Of a DNA stretch of 64,000 bases, positions 48,721 to 58,254 are shown piece after piece. The stretch comes from CAILUG01 sp903844415 (GTDB lineage Bacteria; Pseudomonadota; Gammaproteobacteria; Pseudomonadales; Pseudohongiellaceae). Below the pieces are notes generated by a model. The model saw only the letters and a list, made by a program, of their open reading frames with translations. It was not told the origin of the DNA and searched no databases. The position numbers and the translations under genes were made by a program. How positions within the stretch are numbered: the stretch's first letter is position 1; each line of letters starts with the position of its first letter. The stretch covers positions 449,243 to 513,242 of the forward strand of contig CANJTS010000001.1 in the NCBI GenBank assembly GCA_947477655.1. Reading direction: 5' to 3'.

Positions 48721-50181
48721 ATGCAAAACCAACCTGCCCTTACATTAAGCCACCAACTTTTTATGCCTTTTACTCGTGTGTTATTGCTCATTACGCTTGC
48801 CTGCTTGAATGCTTGTGCTGCCAATCCTACCGGCGGGGCCAATTTTGTACTTATGAGCGAAAAAGGAGAGATCAAAAAAGGCAAAGAAGAACACGAAAAA
48901 ATTCTGGAACAACAACAGGTTTATCAGGATCCAAAACTCCAAGCCTATGTGGAGAAAGTAGGAAAAAAACTAGCAGCTGTCTCACACCGTCCAGATCTAG
49001 ACTACGTTTTTACCATCATCGATAGCCCCGACATAAACGCCTTCGCCCTGCCAGGTGGTTATGTCTATATCAATCGCGGTTTAATGGCTTTTCTTACTAC
49101 GGAAGCACAGTTGGCGGCTGTATTAGGACACGAGATTGGTCACATTACGGCGCGGCATGCCGTGCAACAACAAGCTGCTGGCACTACTTCCAATATTCTT
49201 TCGACTGCTGTAGTTCTTGTGACGGGTGTTTCAACACTGGGTGAAACCGCCAGCTTGTTTGGGGGGGCGCTTATAAGTGGTTATGGCCGAGAAATGGAAT
49301 TGGAAGCAGATGGGCTCGGTGCAGAATATTTAATCAAGGCTGGTTATGATCCAAATGCTATGGTTGAAGTGATCAGTGTTCTGAAAAACCACGAGGACTT
49401 TACCAAGAAAACTTCCAATCGCGGCTCTGCATATCACGGCTTATTCGCCACTCATCCGCGCAGTGATACCCGCTTACAAGAAGCTGTCGGCAAGGCAGGT
49501 ACTTTAGATCAATCAACTGTTGTTACTGCTGCAATTGATCCTGCCGAATTTCGCACTAGTCTAACCGACATGATAATTGGACCAACCTTACAAAATATGA
49601 CAGGGGATCAAGCGCGTAACCGCTATTACCAAACGTTGCTCAACTACACCATGGTATTTCCAGATGCTTGGACCTTTGCCGAAACCCCCACCACCGTAAC
49701 AGCTAACGATGCTGCCAATAGTGCCTTACTAAAAGTTGAAGTACAGCGCTTGCAAGAAAATATCGAACCGCGTGTGTACCTGCGTGACAATCTGCACATT
49801 CCAGATTTACAACAATCGGAGGACTTGTCCCAGTTTGGCTTATCGGGTTACACGGGCATTCGTCCTGATACACAAGAGCGCATTGCTGTAATGTATTATG
49901 GACGACGCGCATTTTTGTTCACCGGCACCTCCAATACCGACCCTCTTAGCAAAGCCATTTTGGAGAGCATCAAATCTTTTCGCCCCATCGCACGCAATGA
50001 AGGTATTTTTGCCGATCCAGTAAAAATTGCCTGGATTCAGGCTAATGAAAATCTCACTTATGCTGAGCTTGCCAAAGAAAGTCGAATACCAGAATATCCT
50101 GAAGACACTCTGCGCCTGATGAACGCAGACTATCCCAGTGGCGAACCTGTTGCTGGTGAGTGGATCAAGATTGCAAATTGA
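48721..50181 (+). CDS. M48-family zinc metalloprotease lipoprotein
   Basis: The 486-residue protein has a lipoprotein signal (LLLITLACLNAC) and the M48 catalytic motif GHEIGHITARHA (HEIGH at 137-141). The later EMELEADGLGAEYLIKAGYD provides the third zinc ligand. The C-terminal half is a separate domain. It resembles periplasmic BepA/LoiP-type proteases that act on outer membrane proteins. The ATG at 48721 has GGAG upstream and is preferred to a TTG at 48649. It follows the lipoprotein genes of the cluster and may belong to the same transcript. Confidence 0.85.
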   Translation: MQNQPALTLSHQLFMPFTRVLLLITLACLNACAANPTGGANFVLMSEKGEIKKGKEEHEKILEQQQVYQDPKLQAYVEKVGKKLAAVSHRPDLDYVFTIIDSPDINAFALPGGYVYINRGLMAFLTTEAQLAAVLGHEIGHITARHAVQQQAAGTTSNILSTAVVLVTGVSTLGETASLFGGALISGYGREMELEADGLGAEYLIKAGYDPNAMVEVISVLKNHEDFTKKTSNRGSAYHGLFATHPRSDTRLQEAVGKAGTLDQSTVVTAAIDPAEFRTSLTDMIIGPTLQNMTGDQARNRYYQTLLNYTMVFPDAWTFAETPTTVTANDAANSALLKVEVQRLQENIEPRVYLRDNLHIPDLQQSEDLSQFGLSGYTGIRPDTQERIAVMYYGRRAFLFTGTSNTDPLSKAILESIKSFRPIARNEGIFADPVKIAWIQANENLTYAELAKESRIPEYPEDTLRLMNADYPSGEPVAGEWIKIAN

Positions 50182-50242
50182 ATTTTCGTAATTCGATAAT
50201 TTTCTTATCAATTTTCTCCATAATAAAAAATAAGCAACAACC

Positions 50243-50521
50243 ATGTACAACTGCCCTTATTGCAACCAGCTTGGCATCACTGCCCTCCAAAAACTTCGTT
50301 CTGTTTTTTTTAATCCTGCTATTTGTAAACTTTGCCACCGACCCTCTCATTTACATCTCAAGCATGCCATCCAAGCGCTGTTTACTTGGGCGATGTTAAC
50401 TTGGGTATTTATTGGAGTGGCTTTGTACGAAGGAATGACTGTGTATTTGATAGGTACAGTGCCAGCATTGTTGCTGGCAATAGACAAACACATGCTCACC
50501 GCACCGCTGCAAACTTTATAA
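50243..50521 (+). CDS. Small membrane protein with zinc-ribbon-like N-terminus
   Basis: This 92-residue product has two CxxC pairs (CPYCNQ near residue 4 and CKLCHR near residue 28) suggestive of a zinc ribbon, followed by two hydrophobic segments (ALFTWAMLTWVFIGVALY and MTVYLIGTVPALLLAI). The reading frame is convincing for its composition, but there is no family assignment. It lies between the M48 gene and the convergent uup. Confidence 0.65.
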   Translation: MYNCPYCNQLGITALQKLRSVFFNPAICKLCHRPSHLHLKHAIQALFTWAMLTWVFIGVALYEGMTVYLIGTVPALLLAIDKHMLTAPLQTL

Positions 50522-50610
50522 GAGGGGGCAATTAATTAGCGGTGCTGGTTGAGAAAGAATTAGCCTGAAGTGTGGCTGTTAAAGTTGCTGTTGTTGTGCG
50601 GTTGTTGCTT

Positions 50611-52503
50611 CTATTGTTGCTGCAACAGTTCCAGCTCTTCCCAGCGGCGATATAACTGCTCCAGTTTTTGATGCGCTTTACCCAGCTTGATTACAACAGG
50701 TTCGGTTTCGGCAACCGGACGCTTGAAGAATCCTGAGCTGGCAACTTCAAGCTCCATTACGCTGATTTCCTGTTCAGCTGTTTCGATTTGCAGCGGCAGT
50801 TGCTGCAGTTCTTTTTGAACTTTATGGGGCAGTTTGGTTTTTACAACAGCTTGCTGCAGTGGTGGTGGTTTTTTTACTGGAATTGGCGCTGCTATTGCGG
50901 TTGTTTTGTTTTCGAAGCTGCCTCCATGTTTTAGCCAGTCTCGATAGCCGCCTACGAATTGTTTTACTTTGCCATTACCTTCAAACGCGATACAACTGGT
51001 CACAACATTGTCGAGAAATTCGCGGTCATGACTGACGAGCAGCAATGTGCCTTCATAATTGAGTAGTAATTCTTCGAGCAACTCCAGCGTTTCCAGATCG
51101 AGATCGTTGGTGGGTTCGTCCAAAACCAAAAGGTTTGCTGGCTTACTGAACAAACGAGCCAGAATCAACCTGTTTTGTTCTCCACCAGACAAAGCTTTTA
51201 CTGGCTGGCGCAAACGTTCGGGCGAAAACAGAAAATCCTGCAAGTAGGAAATCACATGTCGTGAGCGGCCGTTAATTTCGATGAAATCACTGCCTTCGGC
51301 TACATTTTCGATAACCGTTTTTTCCATTTCGAGCTCAGCTCTGAACTGATCGAAATACGCTAACTCCAATTTGGTACCAATCTTGAGCATGCCATGCTCA
51401 GGAGGTAACTGGCCGAGCAAAATTTTCAGTAGCGTGGTTTTGCCACAACCGTTGGGGCCTATGAGACCAATCTTGTCGCCACGCATTATCTTTGTGGAAA
51501 AATTGGTTATGACTGGTCTGCCATCGAAACTATGACTGATTTTTTCTGCTTCAATCACGATTTTACCGGACTGCTCGGCCACATTAACTTGCATGTTGGC
51601 TTTGCCTTCCACATAGCGTCGTGCGCTGAATTCATTACGCATGGCTTCGAGGGCGCGCACCCGACCTTCGTTACGGGTACGTCGGGCTTTAATGCCCTGA
51701 CGAATCCAGACTTCTTCAAGCGCCATTTTTCTGTCGAATTCGTGATTAGCCTTGGCTTCGGCATCAAGTTGTTGATCCCGAAACACCAGGAAACGCTGGT
51801 AGTCGTGTTGCCAAACGCGCAAATTACCGCGATCCAGCTCCAGAATGCGATTGGCAACTTGTTGTAAGAAGCTTCTATCGTGAGTGATAACAACAACAGC
51901 ACCACGAAAATCCTGCAATTGTTTTTCCAGCCATTGGATAGCGGGAATATCAAGATGGTTGGTTGGCTCGTCGAGCAGCAGCACGTCCGGATCGGACACC
52001 AAGGCTTGACCCAAAGCAACACGTCGCGCCCAGCCGCCGGAAAGTTCGGCCATGGTTTTGTCATTCGGCAAGTCGAGAATAGTCATAACATTTTCGACTT
52101 TTTGTTGCAGGCTCCACGCGCCTTTTATGTCGATCTCGCGCTGCACCTCTTCCATTTGCTGCATCACTTGCGCAGTTGGTTCCATCTCGATGAGGTGGTG
52201 AAATTTTTTGATCAACGCGGCTGAATCTGCCAAACCGTCTGCAACATAATCAAATACGGTCATTGTGCTGGAGGCAGGTAATTCCTGATCAAGATAGGCA
52301 ATGCGAATTTCTGGCTCTTTCCAAAACTCACCGCCATCGGCTTTTATAGAGCCATTGAGCAATTTCATAAAGGTAGTTTTGCCGGTGCCATTACGGCCAA
52401 GCAGGCCCCAGCGTTCGCCAGGTTGAATAGTTAAATTCACCTTGTCGAGTAGCACTTGAGTGCCGTAGGCAAGATATATGTCAGTAAGGCGAAAAAGAGG
52501 CAT
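50611..52503 (-). CDS. uup: ABC-F family ATPase Uup
   Basis: The 630-residue protein has two ATP-binding cassettes: first LLGRNGTGKTTFMKLLN, ELSGGWARRVALGQAL, LLLDEPTNHLD; second IGLIGPNGCGKTTLLKILL, ALSGGEQNRLILARL, LVLDEPTNDLD. A C-terminal coiled coil (residues about 560-630) distinguishes Uup from other ABC-F proteins. It acts on ribosome or branched DNA intermediates in the cytoplasm, and is not a transporter. It is divergent from ubiX. Confidence 0.95.
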   Translation of the reverse strand: MPLFRLTDIYLAYGTQVLLDKVNLTIQPGERWGLLGRNGTGKTTFMKLLNGSIKADGGEFWKEPEIRIAYLDQELPASSTMTVFDYVADGLADSAALIKKFHHLIEMEPTAQVMQQMEEVQREIDIKGAWSLQQKVENVMTILDLPNDKTMAELSGGWARRVALGQALVSDPDVLLLDEPTNHLDIPAIQWLEKQLQDFRGAVVVITHDRSFLQQVANRILELDRGNLRVWQHDYQRFLVFRDQQLDAEAKANHEFDRKMALEEVWIRQGIKARRTRNEGRVRALEAMRNEFSARRYVEGKANMQVNVAEQSGKIVIEAEKISHSFDGRPVITNFSTKIMRGDKIGLIGPNGCGKTTLLKILLGQLPPEHGMLKIGTKLELAYFDQFRAELEMEKTVIENVAEGSDFIEINGRSRHVISYLQDFLFSPERLRQPVKALSGGEQNRLILARLFSKPANLLVLDEPTNDLDLETLELLEELLLNYEGTLLLVSHDREFLDNVVTSCIAFEGNGKVKQFVGGYRDWLKHGGSFENKTTAIAAPIPVKKPPPLQQAVVKTKLPHKVQKELQQLPLQIETAEQEISVMELEVASSGFFKRPVAETEPVVIKLGKAHQKLEQLYRRWEELELLQQQ

Positions 52504-52561
52504 ACAGGGGGCGCGGGGAACTACGTTACAATGGCATGTTTTTGCGAAGCGGCGAGTCTAC

Positions 52562-53152
52562 ATGAATTGTGCCCCAGAGTCCTTTAAACGTTTGATTGTT
52601 GGCATTAGCGGGGCCTCGGGCATTGTTTATGGCATCGAAGCTCTCTCACAACTTAGACAGTTGGGAATCCAAACCCATCTAGTGGTCAGCAAGTCGGCCA
52701 TGCTTACTTTGTCCCACGAAACCGATCTTAAATATGCACAGCTATGTGCACTTGCTGATGTACATTACCAAAACACTGATGTTGGCGCAGCCATAGCCAG
52801 TGGCAGTTTCAAAACCATGGGCATGCTAATAGCTCCCTGTTCCATTCGTAGCTTGTCGGAAATTTCTTCTGGGGTGACCTCGTCATTACTAAGTCGTGCG
52901 GCTGATGTTGTTCTAAAAGAGCGTCGACGTCTGGTTCTGATGGTACGCGAAACGCCCCTGCACGCAGGTCATTTGCAAAGTATGCTCAATGTAACGCACA
53001 TGGGTGCAGTCATCGTACCGCCTGTTCCAGCGTTTTATACTCGACCGCAAACGTTGCACGACATCGTCCGCCAAAGTGTTGGCCGTACGTTAGATTTATT
53101 CGGATTAGACAGTGGCATTAGCCGCTGGGGGGAAGAGCCCCCAAAGCAGTGA
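52562..53152 (+). CDS. ubiX: Flavin prenyltransferase UbiX
   Basis: The product (196 residues from ATG 52562; the frame extends to 52478) begins KRLIVGISGASGIVYGIEAL and has TMGMLIAPCSIRSLSEISSG and LVLMVRETPLHAGHLQSML. UbiX makes the prenylated FMN cofactor of the UbiD decarboxylase in ubiquinone synthesis. The divergent uup start lies only 58 bp away. Confidence 0.96.
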   Translation: MNCAPESFKRLIVGISGASGIVYGIEALSQLRQLGIQTHLVVSKSAMLTLSHETDLKYAQLCALADVHYQNTDVGAAIASGSFKTMGMLIAPCSIRSLSEISSGVTSSLLSRAADVVLKERRRLVLMVRETPLHAGHLQSMLNVTHMGAVIVPPVPAFYTRPQTLHDIVRQSVGRTLDLFGLDSGISRWGEEPPKQ

Positions 53153-53279
53153 CTTGCCAGAGAAGTGATTTTTAGAGTTGGGAAAAATCTTGCAGGGGTG
53201 TGCAACACCGCACCCCCCGCGAATCAATTCATGTACCGAGCGATTCGGTACACGGTTGTAATAGCATGAAACACTTTTG

Positions 53280-53435
53280 TTACTTGATCTTGGCTTCGGA
53301 ATAGATCACATGTTTGCGCACAACAGGATCAAACTTTTTGATCTGCATTTTGTCCGGCATGTTGCGTTTGTTTTTGTCGGTTGTATAGAAGTGGCCGGTG
53401 CCAGCACTTGAAACTAAACGGATCTTGTCTCTCAT
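53280..53435 (-). CDS. rpmG: Ribosomal protein bL33
   Basis: The reverse strand encodes 51 residues beginning MRDKIRLVSSAGTGHFY, then TTDKNKRNMPDKMQIKKFDP, the standard L33 sequence. It is the second gene of the ribosomal pair rpmB-rpmG, 98 bp after rpmB. It is the cysteine-free form, not the zinc-binding paralog. The frame is short and easily overlooked. Confidence 0.97.
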   Translation of the reverse strand: MRDKIRLVSSAGTGHFYTTDKNKRNMPDKMQIKKFDPVVRKHVIYSEAKIK

Positions 53436-53533
53436 ATTCGGATCCCCTCTGTGGGATTATAGATACGGGTATTGGGATCAGACCTTGCTGATCTTGTTAA
53501 GCTTTTCTTAAATTTATTTCTTAAATTTATTTC

Positions 53534-53770
53534 TTAAACTTTTTCGCCACGGGCACGAATCTGACCCAGCACCAAATCAATACCCAATTTGTCAATCACC
53601 CGCATACCTTTGCTGGATAAACGTAGTTTAACAAATCGTTTTTCTGCTTCGACCCAAAACCGATGGGTGTGGAGATTGGGGTTAAAACGACGCTTGGTAC
53701 GGTTTTTGGCGTGCGACACATTATTGCCGACCTGAGGGCTTTTGCCGGTAACGATACAGACTCTGGACAT
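53534..53770 (-). CDS. rpmB: Ribosomal protein bL28
   Basis: The 78-residue product begins MSRVCIVTGKSPQVGNNVSHA and continues with RRFNPNLHTHRFWVEAEKRF, the L28 sequence. It is the first gene of the pair, and a candidate sigma-70 promoter lies 55 bp upstream. Confidence 0.97.
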   Translation of the reverse strand: MSRVCIVTGKSPQVGNNVSHAKNRTKRRFNPNLHTHRFWVEAEKRFVKLRLSSKGMRVIDKLGIDLVLGQIRARGEKV

Positions 53771-53824
53771 AGGATTGCCTCGTATTACTTAAAGGGCTGA
53801 TTTGCCGCAAAAAAAGAGGCGCGA

Positions 53825-53854
53825 TTTATACCAGATAGCCCCCCGCCAAGGCAA
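53825..53854 (-). promoter_or_regulatory. Candidate sigma-70 promoter for rpmB-rpmG
   Basis: On the reverse strand TTGCCT (53849-53854) and TATAAA (53825-53830) are spaced by 18 bp, with an extended -10 TG. They lie 55 bp upstream of rpmB. Confidence 0.55.
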
Positions 53855-54025
53855 GGAATTAGTCCAGTTTAGCCTTGTTTTGAGCCGTGTTGGTGGACTG
53901 GCACAAGCCCAACATAGTCATTTACTGCCGTAAATGCGGCGGACTAAATTATTTTTAGCAAGTCATTGCTGCTCAAAACAACAGATCAACACAGGTTACA
54001 CCTGATTTTATTCACTACTGACTTT

Positions 54026-54700
54026 TCACAACAAACCCCGCTCTGCCAAAGAAGTCACCGCGCTGTCGCCAACCACCAAATGATCAAGGGTTCGTATATC
54101 AATCAGCGATAAAGCATTTTTCAAACGCCGTGTAATACTGATATCTGCTTGGCTGGGCTCGGCGACCCCAGACGGGTGATTGTGCGCAAAAATGAGGGCA
54201 GCGGCATTGTGATGCAGCGCCCGACGCACCACTTCGCGTGGATGTACCATCGACCCATCTATGGTGCCGAAAAACAATTCTTCCTGCGCAATCACCCGAT
54301 GTTGGTTATCTAGAAACAAACATAAAAAAACCTCGCGCGGATAGGACCGCATACGACTTTTAATATAGTCACGGGTTAACGCTGAAGATGTTAAACAATC
54401 GCTGCGCTGCAGGGTCTCAAGCATATGCCGCTGCGACAGCTCCAGCGCTGCCTGCAATTGGGCATATTTGCTGGTACCCATGCCACGTTGCTTGCAGAAA
54501 TCATCTGTCTTAGCTTCAAGAATCCCTCTTACCCCACCAAACACCGTTAACAAGTTACGCGCCAAGTCCAACGCCGAATGTCCTGCCGTGCCGGTACGTA
54601 AAAAAATGGCCAGCAACTCTGCATCCGACAGGCTCTGCGCGCCTTGCAGCAACAACTTTTCGCGCGGTCTTTCGTGTATTGGCCAATCATTGATTGCCAT
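54026..54700 (-). CDS. radC: DNA repair protein RadC-type JAB-domain protein
   Basis: The 224-residue product has the N-terminal helix-hairpin-helix region (LSDAELLAIFLRTGTAGHSA) and a C-terminal JAB/MPN+ domain with FAHNHPSGVAEPSQADI, the zinc-binding HxHPSG(x)D motif. The name is historic: a repair role is unproven. It is full length, and divergent from the membrane-protein pair downstream. Confidence 0.94.
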   Translation of the reverse strand: MAINDWPIHERPREKLLLQGAQSLSDAELLAIFLRTGTAGHSALDLARNLLTVFGGVRGILEAKTDDFCKQRGMGTSKYAQLQAALELSQRHMLETLQRSDCLTSSALTRDYIKSRMRSYPREVFLCLFLDNQHRVIAQEELFFGTIDGSMVHPREVVRRALHHNAAALIFAHNHPSGVAEPSQADISITRRLKNALSLIDIRTLDHLVVGDSAVTSLAERGLL

Positions 54701-54876
54701 AGCTCCTCCTTGAGCGCAGCGTAATTATGAGCACTTAGTCTAGTAGAAAATTTACCGTGTAGCTGGAATTTGCAGACGCTAACGGCCGCCACACAGGCTC
54801 TGCAACATTTCTATTTTTTCTTGCAATACTTTCTTGGAGTAGAATGTTGTGATGCCAAACCCCAGCGGTGTCATTT

Positions 54877-55380
54877 ATGCTATTTCTAGCCTGGATTGAA
54901 GATTTTCCCCTTAGCATTTGGGTGCGCGAATCCACTTGGGGTTTTCCAATTTCGTTGACCATGCACGCCATTGGGATGGGGTTTTTGGCTGGCATTAATT
55001 TTGTTTTTGCGTTGCGCGTGCTGGGTATTGCACCGCAGGTTTCGCTACTGGCTCTAAAACGGTTTTTCCCTTTGCTGTGGGCGAGCGCAGTGCTCAGCCT
55101 GTTTTCCGGACTACTGTTACTGTTGGCATATCCAGCCAAAGCCCTGACTAACCCCCTGTTTTATCTAAAGCTATGCCTAATCTGCAGCGGCCTGATACTA
55201 ATCAACAAACTCGCTACTGCCGTAACAAGTACCACAAGCAGTAACACCGCTGTAATCACTGGCTCACACAAAATACTTGCCGTGTGTTTATTGTTGCTGT
55301 GGATGGCGACCATTACCGCCGGTCGTTTTCTGGCCTACACACACAGCGTATTAACTGTCAGAGAGTTGATGGCTTTTTAA
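54877..55380 (+). CDS. Membrane protein of unknown function, first of a pair
   Basis: About 167 residues with four hydrophobic segments, for example MHAIGMGFLAGINFVFALRV and FPLLWASAVLSLFSGLLLLL. The opening WIEDFPLSIWVRESTWGFPI has the same pattern as the next gene's start (LGIYGFMNSPWGWPIAESIH). The histidine in SLTMHAIG corresponds to the histidine in SIHFIGLS there. The starting GTG at 54868 is an alternative. The pair may be related to small membrane proteins seen near haem or nitrite systems, but no function can be assigned. Confidence 0.72.
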   Translation: MLFLAWIEDFPLSIWVRESTWGFPISLTMHAIGMGFLAGINFVFALRVLGIAPQVSLLALKRFFPLLWASAVLSLFSGLLLLLAYPAKALTNPLFYLKLCLICSGLILINKLATAVTSTTSSNTAVITGSHKILAVCLLLLWMATITAGRFLAYTHSVLTVRELMAF

Positions 55381-55425
55381 ATTCGTTAAATTTTGCATGT
55401 TTGTGACAGTTGCAGGGGGGCATCA

Positions 55426-55935
55426 ATGGAAGCACAATTTTTGGAATTTTCCCGCAGCCTGGGCATTTATGGCTTTATGAATTCGCCTTGGGGCTGGCCG
55501 ATTGCCGAGTCTATTCATTTTATCGGCCTGTCAATGTTGATTGGTGCCGTTGGCTTGTTTGATTTGCGAATGCTGGGTTTTGTCAAAACCATCCCGCTGG
55601 CGGCCATGCACAAACTGGTTCCTTTTGGTGTAGCCGGGTTTCTTCTTAACGTAACGACTGGTGTTATGTTCATTACCACTGTGCCTGATCAATACCTCTA
55701 CAACCCGGCCGTGCAAAGTAAATTCCTGTTTTTGGCAGCGGCAGGAATCAACATGTTGCTGTTCTATCTGCTGTGTTACCGCCAAGTCAGCGCCACCCAT
55801 GCGACAACCACCGCGCTGACCAAAGCTAAGATATTTGCCCTCATATCCCTCACATGCTGGCTGGGGGTTATCGCTTGTGGCCGCCTCATTACTTTTTACC
55901 GACCCCCTTTTTATTGGTGCATTTGGTGCAGTTGA
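55426..55935 (+). CDS. Membrane protein of unknown function, second of a pair
   Basis: About 169 residues, four predicted membrane helices, including ESIHFIGLSMLIGAVGLFDL, VAGFLLNVTTGVMFITTV and FLFLAAAGINMLLFYLLCYR. AGGGGGG lies 5 nt before the ATG at 55426, which fixes the start; the frame extends to 55393. It resembles the preceding gene in pattern and length, and 45 bp separate them, so it is likely a duplicated pair in one transcript. Unknown function. Confidence 0.75.
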   Translation: MEAQFLEFSRSLGIYGFMNSPWGWPIAESIHFIGLSMLIGAVGLFDLRMLGFVKTIPLAAMHKLVPFGVAGFLLNVTTGVMFITTVPDQYLYNPAVQSKFLFLAAAGINMLLFYLLCYRQVSATHATTTALTKAKIFALISLTCWLGVIACGRLITFYRPPFYWCIWCS

Positions 55936-56024
55936 GTCCGTTTGAATCTTCTCACTCTTGTTGATAGGCTCACTCTACTACCAGATTTAATCCTTTTCAG
56001 TTCACAGCGATGTACTAGCTCGTC

Positions 56025-57212
56025 ATGCTCAGTCTCCACAACAAACACATCATTTTAGGCATTACTGGTGGCATTGCCGCCTATAAGAGCGCCGAGTTAT
56101 GTCGTGAGCTGATTAAAGCCGGAGCCAAAGTAAAAGTGGTGATGACCCAGGCCGCACAAGAATTTATTACACCGCTTACCCTGCAATCTCTGTCAGGCAA
56201 CAAGGTTCATACCCAGTTGTTGGATACTGAAGCGGAAGCAGCTATGGGGCATATCGAGCTAGCACGCTGGGCTGATCTGATCCTGGTGGCACCGGCTAGC
56301 GCCAACTTCATTGCCAAATTAGCCAATGGCGAAGCCAGCGATTTACTCTCCACACTGTGCCTTGCCCGCAAAGGCTTGCTTGCCATTGCCCCCGCCATGA
56401 ACCAGGCCATGTGGGGCAATAGTGCTACTCAGAAAAATTTGCACACCTTGTTACAGACAGACATCAAGGTGTTTGGCCCCGATGCAGGTGAGCAGGCTTG
56501 CGGTGATGTAGGGCTCGGGCGTATGCAGGAACCAGCCGTGTTGGCCGCACAGGCCGCTGCCTTGTTTGAAACAGGCATTCTGGCGGGCCGCACGATAACC
56601 ATCACAGCCGGCCCCACGCGTGAGGCGCTCGACCCAGTACGTTACATCAGTAACCACAGCTCCGGCAAAATGGGATATGCCTTGGCACGCGCTGCAGTAG
56701 AGGCGGGCGCCAAGGTTTGTCTTATCAGCGGCCCTACAAATTTATTACCTCCACCAAACTTAACTTTTATTCAGGTTGAGAGTGCTACGCAAATGCTGAC
56801 CGAGTGTCAGGCACATCCCGCCGATATTTTTATCTCAGTTGCTGCGGTGGCAGATTACCGAGCTGCGGATATGGCCGTGGATAAAATCAAAAAAACCGGC
56901 CATGATCTTACCCTGCGCTTGGTCCAAAACCCCGACATCCTAGCTACAATTGCTCGCACCGAGCCACGCCCTTTTTGTGTTGGATTTGCTGCCGAAACTG
57001 AAAATTTGGTCAGCAATGCCCGCACCAAGTTACACAGTAAAAATCTTGACCTGGTGTTTGCCAACTTTGCCACCGCAACTTTCGGCAGTGACTGGGCAAG
57101 TGTGACCGCCTGCTGGAAAGACGGCGAAACGCAGATGGGGCCCGCAAGTAAAGATCAGCTTGCGCGACAAATGCTGATGTTGATTGCAACAAACTTGCAA
57201 CACGCACAGTGA
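56025..57212 (+). CDS. coaBC: Bifunctional phosphopantothenoylcysteine decarboxylase/synthetase
   Basis: The 395-residue fusion makes 4'-phosphopantetheine from phosphopantothenate and cysteine. The N-terminal CoaC flavoprotein (ILGITGGIAAYKSAELCREL, PAMNQAMW) precedes the C-terminal CoaB synthetase (TAGPTREALDPVRYISNHSS, KIKKTG). It is full length. The downstream argB and slmA genes run in the same direction. Confidence 0.96.
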   Translation: MLSLHNKHIILGITGGIAAYKSAELCRELIKAGAKVKVVMTQAAQEFITPLTLQSLSGNKVHTQLLDTEAEAAMGHIELARWADLILVAPASANFIAKLANGEASDLLSTLCLARKGLLAIAPAMNQAMWGNSATQKNLHTLLQTDIKVFGPDAGEQACGDVGLGRMQEPAVLAAQAAALFETGILAGRTITITAGPTREALDPVRYISNHSSGKMGYALARAAVEAGAKVCLISGPTNLLPPPNLTFIQVESATQMLTECQAHPADIFISVAAVADYRAADMAVDKIKKTGHDLTLRLVQNPDILATIARTEPRPFCVGFAAETENLVSNARTKLHSKNLDLVFANFATATFGSDWASVTACWKDGETQMGPASKDQLARQMLMLIATNLQHAQ

Positions 57213-57337
57213 ACGCCACCGCTATCCTTGCTACTCAAGGCCAAGATTGATATTTTTTAAGTGTGCTAAAAACGTATTAATCCTGCGTATAATCGTGTGT
57301 TAGGTGCAAGTAAGTAATCGCTACTTTGGAACATGCC

Positions 57338-58243
57338 ATGACTTTGGATATCAATGCTGCCCGCAATATAGCCAGTGTATTGACTGAGGCGCTGCCTTAC
57401 ATTCAGCGTTTTACCGGCAAAACAATTGTCGTGAAATACGGCGGCAATGCCATGACTGATGAGCACCTGAAAAACAGTTTTGCACGCGATATTGTGCTGA
57501 TGAAACTGGTGGGCATGCATCCTATTGTTGTGCACGGCGGCGGCCCGCAGATCGGATCCTTGCTGCAAAAACTGAATATTCAGTCCAGTTTTGTTGAAGG
57601 CATGCGTGTTACCGACAGCGCCACCATGGATGTGGTGGAAATGGTGCTGGGGCTGGTGAACAAACAAATCGTCAGCCTGTTGAGCAAAAACGGCGGCAAA
57701 GCCATCGGCATTACCGGCAAAGATGGTGACTTTATTCGGGCTCGAAAAATGACGATGACCCGTCAGACGCCCGGGATGGATGCCCTGGAAATCGTCGACA
57801 TCGGCCAGGTAGGGGAGGTGGAATCCATTAACCCAGCCATCATCAACATGCTCAAGCAAAGCGATTTTATTCCCGTAATTGCCCCCATCGGTTCCGATGC
57901 CAACGGCGAGTCTTACAACATTAATGCCGACATCGTGGCAGGAAAAGTTGCCGCACTGGTGGGAGCCGAAAAATTAATTTTGTTAACTAATATTTCCGGG
58001 GTGATGAACAAAGCCGGCGAGGTGGTGACGGGGCTTACCACGGCCCAGGTCAACGAGATGATTACTGATGGCACCATTTACGGCGGGATGTTGCCAAAAA
58101 TCGCCTGCGCGCTTGATGCGGTAAATTCAGGCGTCACCAGTGCCCAGATCATCGATGGTCGAGTACCACATGCGGTGTTGCTAGAAGTATTTACCGACAA
58201 AGGCATCGGCACCCAGATAACCAACAAACATCTAGGCAAATAA
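57338..58243 (+). CDS. argB: Acetylglutamate kinase
   Basis: The 301-residue product (start at ATG 57338; a TTG at 57326 is upstream) carries KTIVVKYGGNAM and VVHGGGPQIGSLL, the phosphate-binding segments of the amino acid kinase fold. ArgB performs the second step of arginine synthesis. Family starts with the sequence MTLDxxxA as here. It is followed 11 bp later by slmA. Confidence 0.95.
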   Translation: MTLDINAARNIASVLTEALPYIQRFTGKTIVVKYGGNAMTDEHLKNSFARDIVLMKLVGMHPIVVHGGGPQIGSLLQKLNIQSSFVEGMRVTDSATMDVVEMVLGLVNKQIVSLLSKNGGKAIGITGKDGDFIRARKMTMTRQTPGMDALEIVDIGQVGEVESINPAIINMLKQSDFIPVIAPIGSDANGESYNINADIVAGKVAALVGAEKLILLTNISGVMNKAGEVVTGLTTAQVNEMITDGTIYGGMLPKIACALDAVNSGVTSAQIIDGRVPHAVLLEVFTDKGIGTQITNKHLGK

Positions 58244-58254
58244 TCGGAGTAGTC

